Below, piece after piece: positions 33,204 through 41,120 of a stretch of 48,662 bases of DNA. The position numbers were made by a program, and so were the translations under genes. Source of the DNA: CAVWCW01 sp963753615. Lineage in GTDB: Bacteria > Pseudomonadota > Gammaproteobacteria > Chromatiales > Chromatiaceae. Numbering within the stretch: the first letter of the stretch is position 1; every line of letters starts with the position of its first letter. The notes beneath the pieces are model-generated. The model made no database searches. It saw only the letters and a program-made list of their open reading frames with translations, and was not told the DNA's origin. Location of the stretch: contig CAVWCW010000023.1 of NCBI GenBank assembly GCA_963753615.1, positions 1 through 48,662 of the forward strand, written 5' to 3'.

Positions 33204-34898
33204 GGAGCTATTGCCACCGCGGCGGCGAACCGCCCCTGCTCGGGCGCAGCATCCCCGAGCAGCTGGCGCTGATCGCTGACCAATACCCGGAGCGTCCGGC
33301 GGTGGCCGCCCTGCCCCAGGGCCGGCGCCTGAGCTACGCCCAGCTGGCTGCCGAAACCGACCGCCTGGCCCGGGGCCTGCTGGGCCTCGGCTTCGCCAAG
33401 GGCGAGCGCATCGGCATCTGGTCCACCAACAATCTGGAATGGCTGCTGCTGCAGCTGGCCACGCGCCCGCATCGGCGCCATCCTGGTCAATATCAACCCT
33501 GCCTACCGCCCCCGGGAGCTGGCCTATGCCCTGCAACGGGCCCGGGTGCAGGGGCTGTTCAGCATCCCCGCCTTCCGCCACAGCGACTACCTGGGCATGC
33601 TCCGGGAACTGGTCCCGGCCCTGGAACGGGTGCCGGCCGGCGTCCCCCTCGATGCCCCGGAGCTGCCCGAGCTGCGCCGGGTGTTGGTCTACGACCCCAC
33701 CGACCCGCCCCGGACCCCCAGGCCCGGCCCCGGCTTCGGCACCTGGGGCGACCTGTTGGCGGCCGCCGGGCAGGTGCCGCCGGACCGGCTGGAGGAGATC
33801 GAACTGGACCCGGACGAAGCGATCAATATCCAGTTCACCTCCGGTACCACCGGGTTCCCCAAGGCGGTGCTGCTGACCCACCACAACCTGCTCAACAACG
33901 CCTGGTTCTCCGCCCAGGCCCTGGGGTTCGGCCCCGACGACCGGCTGTGCATCCCCGTACCCTTCTACCACTGTTTCGGCATGGTGCTGGCCAACCTGCT
34001 GTGTCTGTCGGTGGGGGCCTGCGCGGTCATCCCCTGCGAGCATTTCGACCCGCTGGCGGTGCTCCGGGCCGTCGACGCCGAGCGTTGCACAGCGGTGCAC
34101 GGCGTGCCCACCATGTTCATCGCCGAGCTGGACCATCCCCGCTTCGGCGAGTTCGACTTGCTCAGCCTGCGCACCGGCATAATGGCCGGCGCCCCCTGCG
34201 ACCCGGCCCTGATGCGGCGGGTGATGCAGCAGATGCACTGCCGGGAGATCCTGATCGGCTACGGCCAGACCGAGGCCTCGCCCCTGACCCACCTCACCAG
34301 CCGCGACGACAGCCTGGAACGCCGCACCCAGACCGTCGGCCGCAACCTGCCGCACCAGGAGGTCAAAGTGATCGACCCTGCAAGCGGCCGCTGCCTGCCC
34401 CTGGGGCAGATCGGCGAGATCTGTTTCCGCGGTTACCACGTCATGCCCGGCTATTACGGCGATCCCGAGGCCAGCGCCAAGGCCATCGACCCGCAGCGCT
34501 GGCTGCACTCCGGCGACCTCGGCAGCATGGACGCCAAGGGCTACCTGCGCATCACCGGCCGGCTCAAGGAGATGATCATCCGCGGCGGCGAGAACCTCTA
34601 CCCGCGGGAGATCGAGGAGGCGCTGATGGCCCACCCGAAGGTGGCCCTGGCGGCAGCGTTCGGAGTACCCGACGACTACTACGGCGAAGAGGTCATGGCC
34701 TGGGTGCAACTGCATGCGGGCGAAGAACTTGACGCGGAGCGACTGCGCACCCACTGCGGCGAGCGCCTCGCCCACTTCAAGGTGCCCCGCTATATCTGGT
34801 TCGTGGAAGAATTCCCAATGACCGTCACCGGCAAGCTGCAGAAGTTCCGGATGCGGGAGATGGCCCTGGAGCGAATCCGAGCGGGAGAGGCTGCTTGA
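33200..34898 (+). CDS. AMP-forming acyl-CoA synthetase, one frameshift
   Basis: A protein of about 565 residues of the ANL superfamily, split by one extra base at 33461-33470 (GGCCACGCGCCCGC). Before it lies the N-terminal domain (RLSYAQLAAETDRLARGL, ERIGIWSTNN). After it are the P-loop FTSGTTGFPKAV, GYGQTEASPLTHL, LHSGDLGSMDAKGYLRITGR and the C-terminal lysine motif TVTGKLQKFRM. It joins a carboxylic acid to CoA with ATP. Both halves are collinear with the family, so an indel error is probable. Start at ATG 33200, overlapping the beta stop. A medium-chain, branched or aryl acid is the likely substrate, by operon context. Confidence 0.88.
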
Positions 34899-35110
34899 GG
34901 CCGGGGCCATTCGGGCTCCGCCCTGACGCAGCGCAGATTCGCGCCCGCCTCTCGCCGGGTAAACAACCCGACCAGATCATGCGCGACCTTTTGCATACGC
35001 CAACCAAATGACCACATAAAGAAAAGGGTTGTGCTAAATTTACTCAAGGCGGCAGTGCTTTGTACTGCTGCCGCTATAAGGACTCACGCTCGGCACAATG
35101 GAGGAAGAAT
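34899..35110. promoter_or_regulatory. Intergenic leader of the small ORF
   Basis: No gene is visible. The stretch is A+T-richer than its surroundings and has an imperfect hairpin (GCGGCAGT...ACTGCTGCCGC, about 35051-35076) before the ribosome-binding site of the next small gene. This could be a regulated leader, but no riboswitch class is recognised. Confidence 0.3.
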
Positions 35111-35248
35111 ATGAGCGAGCCGCGTTACTTCATCAAGCTCACAGCCCCGGACCGCCAACGGCTCTTAAGCCCCGCATCGAGCGGAATGGACCTGTTCAGC
35201 CATACCCTGACAGTTGGTAAAAAGGGCGAAGAAGAAAGGCTAGCCTGA
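35111..35248 (+). CDS. Small protein (45 aa), unknown
   Basis: ATG 35111 follows a strong GGAGGAAGAAT. The peptide begins MSEPRYFIKLTAPDRQRLL and ends KKGEEERLA. It is soluble and basic-acidic mixed, with no signal or membrane segment. A good hairpin with a short T-run lies 45 bases after the stop, so this looks like a complete single-gene transcription unit. Not recognised. Confidence 0.6.
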   Translation: MSEPRYFIKLTAPDRQRLLSPASSGMDLFSHTLTVGKKGEEERLA

Positions 35249-35292
35249 GCCGCTCCAACCGGCGGGGTGCTGGTGCCTGTCGCACCTGCTAA

Positions 35293-35316
35293 CGGGGCGC
35301 GACGCCCCGCCTTTCT
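35293..35316 (+). terminator. Terminator of the small ORF
   Basis: CGGGGCG-CGA-CGCCCCG is a 7-bp GC stem with a three-base loop, followed by CCTTTCTC. The T-run is short but the position, 45 bases after the stop, is right. Confidence 0.7.
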
Positions 35317-35478
35317 CATGTATTTCAGCGACCGATGGGATCAGCCCGAACCCGCCATGGGTTCGGGCATGCCTGACAGTCGGGGACGTTGTGTGGGATC
35401 ATACCTGCACCCGGCCGGCCGGAACCCATACCGACTGCCTCGGCCCCGTACCCGCCCGCAAGGGACCGCCACCAACCC

Positions 35479-36567
35479 GTGTACAAATACTGGCTCCTGC
35501 TCCCCCTTGGCCTGCTGCTGCTGATCGAGCTCGGGCTGCGCCTGTTCTGGGCTAACCCCTACCTGCTCTACGCAGAACCGAATCCCGCGTTTCGGCTGCA
35601 CGAACCGGGGCTGCTGGCCTATGCGCGGGTGGACGGGGACCTCTACCCGGGCGCGCATCGAATCCGTTTCCGCACCGCCCCCAGCCGGGCCTTGGCGGGG
35701 ACCGCTCAGCAAGCCCTCAGCGGGGTGCTCGCCCTGGGCGGCAGCACCACCGAGTGCGGATTGCTGGCCGAGGGCAAGCGCTGGCCTGACCTGCTGGCGC
35801 GACCGGCCCACAACTTCGGGGTCTCCGGCAACTTCAGCCTCGACAGCTATCACAATCTCCGATTCCTGGTGGAGACGGGCCGGCCGGCCTTCGACACCGT
35901 GCTGCTGATGCACGGGGTCAACGACCTCGGCCGTTTCCTGGCCCGTGGCCTGGAGGATTTCGAACGCTGGGCGCCGCGCCCGATCACCAATGTGCTGGTG
36001 GAAGCCGACGCCGTAAATCAGCGCCTCCTTTCCCTGCTGCGGGTACGCGACAGCGCCCTGCTCTCGTTCATCCGCTACCAGTCGAACAATCTTAAGGGGC
36101 GCAGCTTCTACCGCTCATTGCAGCTGCAGCGGGCCGCCCAGGAGCCGCTGCCCGAGCTGGGGGCGGAGGCCTTCGAGGCGCTGCGGCAACGCCTGGATTC
36201 CGAACTGCTGCCGGCACGCCGGCAAGTCTACCGGGACCTGGCTCTACTCAGCCGAGCGGCGAACCTGCGCCTGCTGGTCCTGACCCAGCCCCACGCCTAT
36301 GCCCCGGGCTATCGCCCGGCCGGACCGGACCTGCGCCTGTTTCCGGTCTACCGGGGGCAGCGCCTGAGCCCGGCACAGGCCAGCACCGTCATGGACCAAA
36401 TCAACGGCCAGACCCGAACCCTGGCCGCGGAGCTGGGCCTGGAACTGGTCGACGTGGATCGCTGTTTCGCGGAAGGCGATTCGGGGCCCTGGTTCTACGA
36501 TTCGGTGCACTATACTCCGGCCGGGGCGGAGCGTTTTGCCGCCTGTGTCGACCGCCATGCGGGCTGA
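35479..36567 (+). CDS. SGNH-hydrolase-like membrane-anchored protein
   Basis: A 362-residue protein from GTG 35479. A 90-base longer version from ATG 35389 would place Pro-rich residues before the membrane helix, so GTG is preferred. An N-terminal helix (YWLLLPLGLLLLIELGLRLFW, in part) anchors the protein. SGNH blocks follow: GGSTTE with the nucleophile Ser (residue ~90), GVSGNFSLDSYHN, HGVNDLG (block III Asn) and YDSVHYTPAG with the Asp/His pair. Proteins of this type often act on O-acetyl groups of exported polysaccharides, which is an inference. The glycosyltransferase downstream supports a polysaccharide role. Confidence 0.8.
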   Translation: MYKYWLLLPLGLLLLIELGLRLFWANPYLLYAEPNPAFRLHEPGLLAYARVDGDLYPGAHRIRFRTAPSRALAGTAQQALSGVLALGGSTTECGLLAEGKRWPDLLARPAHNFGVSGNFSLDSYHNLRFLVETGRPAFDTVLLMHGVNDLGRFLARGLEDFERWAPRPITNVLVEADAVNQRLLSLLRVRDSALLSFIRYQSNNLKGRSFYRSLQLQRAAQEPLPELGAEAFEALRQRLDSELLPARRQVYRDLALLSRAANLRLLVLTQPHAYAPGYRPAGPDLRLFPVYRGQRLSPAQASTVMDQINGQTRTLAAELGLELVDVDRCFAEGDSGPWFYDSVHYTPAGAERFAACVDRHAG

Positions 36568-36629
36568 GGCCGCCCCTTTGCCTCCCGCCCTTCCCCCAAC
36601 CCACGCAGCGTGAATCGCGAGAGCAGCCC

Positions 36630-37475
36630 ATGCCAGACCCGTCTATTTCCGTAGCGGTGGCCAGCATGCTCGGCAGCGAGCAGCGGTTGACGACCTTCCT
36701 GCGCCAGAATGCCGAGGCGCTGGCGCGCTTCGCCGAGGTGATTCTGGTGATCCAGGGGGCGCGCCAGGAGGCGTTCGAAAGCTCCCCGATGGCCGCCATC
36801 ATTCAAGAGACTGCGCCTCAGGCCCGCGTGTTCGCCATGCCCGAGTTCGGCATCGGACGCAGCCGCAACCTGGCCCTGGAACGAGTTGCGGGAGATTACC
36901 TGTGGTTCCTGGACGACGACGTGCAGATCGAACCGGCAGCCCACCGACGACTGAGCGACGCCATCGCGGCCCGGCCCGCCGAGATCTATTGCGCCGAAAT
37001 CGCCAACAGCGAAGACGGCAGCCCGTACAAGGATTACGCTCCGATGCGAGACCGGTACTGCCGTAATCCGGGCGAACTGCTCAAACGCAGCTCGATCGAA
37101 ATCCTGGCCGACACCGATTTTTGCCGCCGCCGGCGGGTCGCCTTCAACGAACACATCGGCGTAGGCACCCGCTATCCGTCAGGAGAGGAGGCGCTGTTCC
37201 TGCTCGACGCCTTCCGGGCCGGGGCCTCGACCTATTTCCTAGCCGCCACCACGGTGCGCCACCCCCGGCGCAGCCACGACCTGGCCAAGATCGGCGAGCG
37301 CTACCACCTGATGTCGAAGGGGGTCATTCTGCGCCGGTTCGGTTTCTTCTATGGCCTGGGGGTGATCGCCGACTGGACCCGCCAATACGCCTTCAAGGGC
37401 ATGCAGCCCAGGCACCTGGGCTATCTGCTTGCGGGGTTCCTGCGCTCCAAGCGAATACTCGCCGGCAAGGCCTGA
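36630..37475 (+). CDS. Family 2 glycosyltransferase
   Basis: The 281-residue protein starts with a beta strand SISVAVASML and has a GT-A core. GIGRSRNLALERVAGDYLWF precedes the metal-binding DDD (LDDDVQIEP). Later come DTDFCRRRRVAFNEHIG and GEEALFLLDAF, the acceptor-side acidic motif. It probably transfers a sugar from a nucleotide donor in the cytoplasm. Donor and acceptor are unknown. It lies 62 bases after the SGNH gene, with GAGAGCAG upstream of its ATG. Confidence 0.82.
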   Translation: MPDPSISVAVASMLGSEQRLTTFLRQNAEALARFAEVILVIQGARQEAFESSPMAAIIQETAPQARVFAMPEFGIGRSRNLALERVAGDYLWFLDDDVQIEPAAHRRLSDAIAARPAEIYCAEIANSEDGSPYKDYAPMRDRYCRNPGELLKRSSIEILADTDFCRRRRVAFNEHIGVGTRYPSGEEALFLLDAFRAGASTYFLAATTVRHPRRSHDLAKIGERYHLMSKGVILRRFGFFYGLGVIADWTRQYAFKGMQPRHLGYLLAGFLRSKRILAGKA

Positions 37476-37675
37476 GCCCGAGAGTGGCGCGCCGCAGTCG
37501 AACCTCTCGGTGGCCATTCCCGACGCAGCCGGCAATCCGTTGCTCATAGAGTTCACCGATGCTCCCCTTCCGCAGTTAGAGCCAGCGCCGGGGGTTGTAC
37601 CCCACCAGGGATCTGGGCAGACTAGGGAACTGGCGCCGGTACCGGTGCCCCCATAGGTCGAACGAGCGCCCTCCG

Positions 37676-37768
37676 ATGCCGATCCTGCTGCAAAAGACGC
37701 TGGGACTTCTGATCCTGACCGCGGTCATCGGCGGCCTAGGCGTGCAGAGCCTGATTCAAGTGTTCTGA
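37676..37768 (+). CDS. Possible 30-residue membrane peptide
   Basis: ATG to TGA encodes MPILLQKTLGLLILTAVIGG and ten more residues, a single membrane helix. It ends 11 bases before the XpaC-like gene and may be translated with it. There is no strong ribosome-binding site (CGCCCTCC upstream). Small leader peptides of membrane-stress operons are plausible but unproven. Confidence 0.3.
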   Translation: MPILLQKTLGLLILTAVIGGLGVQSLIQVF

Positions 37769-37779
37769 ACAGGCCCTAG

Positions 37780-38616
37780 ATGACCGCCCGCCGCTACACC
37801 TCCGACCCTCCTAAGCGCCCCCTGGTGCGCGGGCTGCTGTTGCTTCTGCTGCCGCTGCCGCTGCTGATCGCCTTTCTGGCGGCGCTGGCCACCGGGCAAC
37901 TGGGAGCGGTGCTGGCCAATGGCGCCGGCTTCGGGCTGTTCATGCTGGGGGCGGCGCTGGCCCGGGCCGGTTTCCGCGTCGAGCGCGAGTACCAGCGGCG
38001 CAGCCTGGCGCGCGCCCCGCGCCTGCCGCTCAAGGCCCTTGGCGGCCTGGTGGTGGCCCTGGCCGCGGGCTTCACCGCCTTCACCGCCGCCGGTTACGGG
38101 CTTCTTACCAGCCTCGCATTCGGCGTTGCCACCTTGATCGGCTACCTGATGTGCTACGGCCTGGACCCACGCCGGGACAAGTTCGACGCCCAGCAGGTCG
38201 GCGTCAGCGCCGACGAGGTGCTGGCCGCCTTGGAGGAAGGCGAGCGGGCCATCCGATCGATCGAGAAAGCCCGCGCCCAGCTGCGCAACCAAGAGTTGCG
38301 GGCTCGCTTGGGTCGGATTACCGCCCAGGCACGCAAGATTCTGGAGGGCATCGAGGCAGACCCGAAGGACCTGCGCCGGGCCCGCAAGTTTCTGGTGGTC
38401 TACCTGGAGGGCGCGCAGCGGGTCAGCGAGGGCTATGCCCGCACCCACGCCAAGTTGGAGTCCGGCGAGCTGGAGGACAATTTCCGTCGCGTGCTTGACA
38501 GTATCGAACAGGTCTTCGCCGAACAACAGGCGCGGCTATTGGAAGACGACGCCTTGGACCTGGACGTGCAGATCGAAGTGCTGCAGAAGCAACTGCAGCA
38601 GGAAGGCGTGACCTGA
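37780..38616 (+). CDS. XpaC-like membrane protein
   Basis: In this 278-residue protein, the first ~130 residues carry about four hydrophobic segments (GLLLLLLPLPLLIAFLAAL, GLFMLGAALARAGF, LVVALAAGFTAFTAAGYGL, and a fourth ending MCYGLD). The rest is a long helical domain (AIRSIEKARAQLRN, ARKILEGIEADPKDL, FRRVLDSIEQVFAEQQARL). That arrangement matches XpaC / '5-bromo-4-chloroindolyl phosphate hydrolysis' proteins, which usually neighbour TelA. It is the first gene of a four-gene same-strand set. Function is unproven in the family; association with membrane and tellurite/antimicrobial stress is known. Confidence 0.8.
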   Translation: MTARRYTSDPPKRPLVRGLLLLLLPLPLLIAFLAALATGQLGAVLANGAGFGLFMLGAALARAGFRVEREYQRRSLARAPRLPLKALGGLVVALAAGFTAFTAAGYGLLTSLAFGVATLIGYLMCYGLDPRRDKFDAQQVGVSADEVLAALEEGERAIRSIEKARAQLRNQELRARLGRITAQARKILEGIEADPKDLRRARKFLVVYLEGAQRVSEGYARTHAKLESGELEDNFRRVLDSIEQVFAEQQARLLEDDALDLDVQIEVLQKQLQQEGVT

Positions 38617-38632
38617 GGCCCCGCCGAGCGGA

Positions 38633-39667
38633 ATGACCGCACCTACCCACAACAACCCCACCCAGCCCGGCGCCGGCGCGGACCGCAGCGCCATCGAGCG
38701 GCAGCTGGCCGAGATCCAAACCGGCGACAGCGACGCCGTCCTGTTTTTCGGCAGCCGGCCCCAGCAGCGGCTGACCGAGCTGTCCCAGCGCATGCTCGAC
38801 GGCGTGCTCAACGAAGACATCGTCGGCGCCGGCCAGACCCTGGGCCATATGGCCGAGGCCATCCGCGGATTCGACGTCGACGCCCTGGACCCCAACCGCA
38901 AGCAGGGGCTGCTGGCGCGCCTGTTGTTCAAGCCCAAGCCGCTGCAGGAATTCCTGCACCGCTACGAAGACACCCGCAGGCGGGTGGATGCGGTGGCGAT
39001 AGCGATGGAGCGCCACAAGACCCAGTTGCTGACCAATATCGTCTCCCTGGACCGGCTGTACGCGGCGCAGACGGAGCAACTCCAAGAGCTGGAGCTGTAT
39101 ATCGCCGCCGGCGACGAACGATTGCGCCGGTTCGACGAGGAACAGCTCCCGGCGCTGGAGCGGGAGGCCGCGGAATCCGGGCAAGCCCTCTTCTTGCGGC
39201 AACTCGAAGACCTGCGCAATGCCCGCGACGACCTGCAACGGCGCCTGCACGACCTGCGCCTGAGCCGCCAAGTGGCGCTGCAGGCCCTGCCCAGCATCCG
39301 CATGGTGCAGGACAACAGTAAGGACCTGATGGCCAAGATCGACTCCACCCTGGCCAATACCCTGCCCCTGTGGCGCCAACAGCTGGCCCTGGTAATCGCC
39401 ATCTTCCGCACCGACCAGGCCGCCCGGGCCGGGGACATGGATCGCGAACTGGTGCGCTCCTTCGCCAGCCAATTGCAGTCCGCGGGCGCCGAGGTGCAAA
39501 GGCAGATCGAGCTTGGAGTCTACGATACCACCCCGGTGAAACAGGCCAACCGGGAACTGGTCGACAGCCTGGAGGAGGGCCTGGAGATCGTGGGCCAAAG
39601 CGAGCGGGCGCGGACCGAGGCGCTGGCCAAGCTGGAAGGCGGATTGGCGCCGGCCGCCACAGGTTGA
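38633..39667 (+). CDS. telA: TelA-like toxic anion resistance protein
   Basis: The 344-residue soluble, mainly coiled-coil protein has the TelA core. Segments are FKPKPLQEFLHRYEDTRRRV, LTNIVSLDRLYAAQTEQLQ, LELYIAAGDERL, MVQDNSKDLMAKIDSTLANT and LWRQQLALVIAIFRTDQA. TelA proteins are named for tellurite resistance and are linked to cell-envelope stress. The gene starts 16 bases after the XpaC-like gene and ends 18 bases before the SPFH gene, so the three form an operon. Confidence 0.88.
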   Translation: MTAPTHNNPTQPGAGADRSAIERQLAEIQTGDSDAVLFFGSRPQQRLTELSQRMLDGVLNEDIVGAGQTLGHMAEAIRGFDVDALDPNRKQGLLARLLFKPKPLQEFLHRYEDTRRRVDAVAIAMERHKTQLLTNIVSLDRLYAAQTEQLQELELYIAAGDERLRRFDEEQLPALEREAAESGQALFLRQLEDLRNARDDLQRRLHDLRLSRQVALQALPSIRMVQDNSKDLMAKIDSTLANTLPLWRQQLALVIAIFRTDQAARAGDMDRELVRSFASQLQSAGAEVQRQIELGVYDTTPVKQANRELVDSLEEGLEIVGQSERARTEALAKLEGGLAPAATG

Positions 39668-39685
39668 ATCTGACGAGGTAACACT

Positions 39686-40810
39686 ATGGCAATCTGGGAC
39701 AAACTGTTCGGCGAGTTCGTCGACGTCATCGAATGGACCGACGACAGCAACGACACCCTGGTGTACCGCTTCGAGCGCTACGGCAACGAAATCAAGTACG
39801 GGGCCAAGCTCACCGTGCGCGAGGGCCAGCGCGCGATCTTCGTCAACGAAGGCGAAGTGGCCGACGTGCTCGGCCCCGGGATGTACGAACTCGAGACCAA
39901 GAATCTGCCGGTGCTCTCCACCCTGCAGGGCTGGAAGCACGGCTTCGAGAGCCCGTTCAAGGCCGAGGTCTACTTCTGCAGCACGCGCCGCTTCACCGAC
40001 CTCAAGTGGGGCACCAAGAACCCGGTAATGGTGCGCGACGCCGAGTTCGGTCCGGTGCGCCTGCGCGCCTTCGGCACCTACGCCGTGCGCATCGGCGATC
40101 CGGCCCTGTTCCTGCGCGAGATCGTCGGCACCGACGGCCACTTCACCGTCGACGAGATCAGCAACCAACTGCGCAACCTGATCGTCAGCCGCTTCGCCAG
40201 CGTGGTCGGCACCGCCAATATCCCGGTACTCGACATGGCCGGCAACTACGACCAGTTCAGCGAATTCATCCACGGCCGCATCGGCGGCGAGTTCGGCGCC
40301 TACGGCCTCGAGCTGACCAAGCTGCTGGTGGAGAACATCTCCCTGCCGCCGGAAGTGGAAAAGGCTTTGGACAAACGCTCCAGCATGGGCATCGTCGGCA
40401 ACCTGGACGCCTATCTCAAATACCAGTCCGCGGAAGCGGTGGCCAACGGGGCCAACAACCCGGGGGGCGGCGGCATCTCGGACGCCATGAGCATGGGCCT
40501 CGGTCTCGCGGTAGGCCAGCAGATGAGCGATGCCCTGCGCAAGGCCCCTTCCACGGCACCCGCAGCAGCTCCCAGCCCCCCGCCCCTGCCGGGCGGTACC
40601 CAGTATTACTTAGGCATCGACGGCCAACCCACCGGCCCCTTCACCCTCAGCGCCCTCAAGCAGGAACAGGCCGCCGGGCGCCTCAGCGCCGACAGCCTGG
40701 TGTGGGCCGAGGGCATGTCCGGCTGGTCCGCGGCCAGTAAGGTGCCCGAGTTGGCGCCTTTGTTCCGCAGCGCCGGGCCGCCGCCGTTGCCGGGGGGGTC
40801 GAAGGACTGA
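39686..40810 (+). CDS. SPFH-domain protein with C-terminal GYF_2 domain
   Basis: The 374-residue protein begins MAIWDKLFGEFVDVIEW and has the SPFH 'virion core protein' type body (YdjI-like): VREGQRAIFVNEGEVADVL, RLRAFGTYAVRI, FTVDEISNQLRNLIVSRF, GLELTKLLVENISLPPEV. After a Gly/Met-rich region and PPPLPGG linkers, residues ~307-355 form a GYF_2 domain (YYLGIDGQPTGPFTLSAL, LVWAEGMSGWSAA), which binds proline-rich or membrane partners. SPFH proteins form large membrane-bound cages or rafts. A repeat of PPPLPGG follows the domain, a possible self-ligand. Confidence 0.88.
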   Translation: MAIWDKLFGEFVDVIEWTDDSNDTLVYRFERYGNEIKYGAKLTVREGQRAIFVNEGEVADVLGPGMYELETKNLPVLSTLQGWKHGFESPFKAEVYFCSTRRFTDLKWGTKNPVMVRDAEFGPVRLRAFGTYAVRIGDPALFLREIVGTDGHFTVDEISNQLRNLIVSRFASVVGTANIPVLDMAGNYDQFSEFIHGRIGGEFGAYGLELTKLLVENISLPPEVEKALDKRSSMGIVGNLDAYLKYQSAEAVANGANNPGGGGISDAMSMGLGLAVGQQMSDALRKAPSTAPAAAPSPPPLPGGTQYYLGIDGQPTGPFTLSALKQEQAAGRLSADSLVWAEGMSGWSAASKVPELAPLFRSAGPPPLPGGSKD

Positions 40811-40857
40811 GCGTAACGCTGCGGTGCCCACAGCGAAATTGACAGGAACGATTCGGC

Positions 40858-40935
40858 GTAGGAGGCGCGCCCTCGCGCCGATTGTACGCCGGTGCCGGCA
40901 GCGCGAGACCGAATCGCGCCGAGGCGGCGCTCCTA
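40858..40935. repeat. REP-like inverted pair
   Basis: GTAGGAGGCGCGCCCTCGCGCC on the left and GGCGCTCCTAC on the right are the ends of an imperfect long hairpin. The right half read on the minus strand is GTAGGAGCGCCGCCTCGGCG. The GTAGGAGCG head is typical of REP doublets mobilised by RAYT-type transposases. None is encoded here. Confidence 0.7.
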
Positions 40936-41120
40936 CATTCCCCTGGCGGCCGCCGAGGGTTTAAACGATGAAACCCCGGCTCCGGCCCAAAAGGCGGAAT
41001 AGACGCGGCGGCGCGTTTCCTGCCTCACCGGGCACTTTCTCCATGCAAAAGCGAGTTGGTGAGCCGCAAAAGGCTAATCGCTAACCGCTAACCGCTGGCG
41101 ACTTCCGCTTCCCCCAACCC
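40936..41120. other. Intergenic between SPFH and zinc-ribbon genes
   Basis: No gene is seen. Short direct repeats CGCTAACCGCTAACCGCT occur at about 41079-41096. With the REP pair, the whole gap between the two genes is 310 bases. Confidence 0.35.

Noticed and set aside
32199..34910. Very long minus-strand open frame (about 900 codons) opposite the oxidoreductase/acyl-CoA synthetase genes
   Set aside because: It is the shadow of G+C-rich plus-strand genes with clear family motifs; its own translation is Gly/Ala/Gln/His-rich with no domain.
38423..40273. Minus-strand open frame of about 600 codons
   Set aside because: It lies antisense to XpaC-, TelA- and SPFH-type genes that carry recognisable motifs; low-complexity translation and no family.
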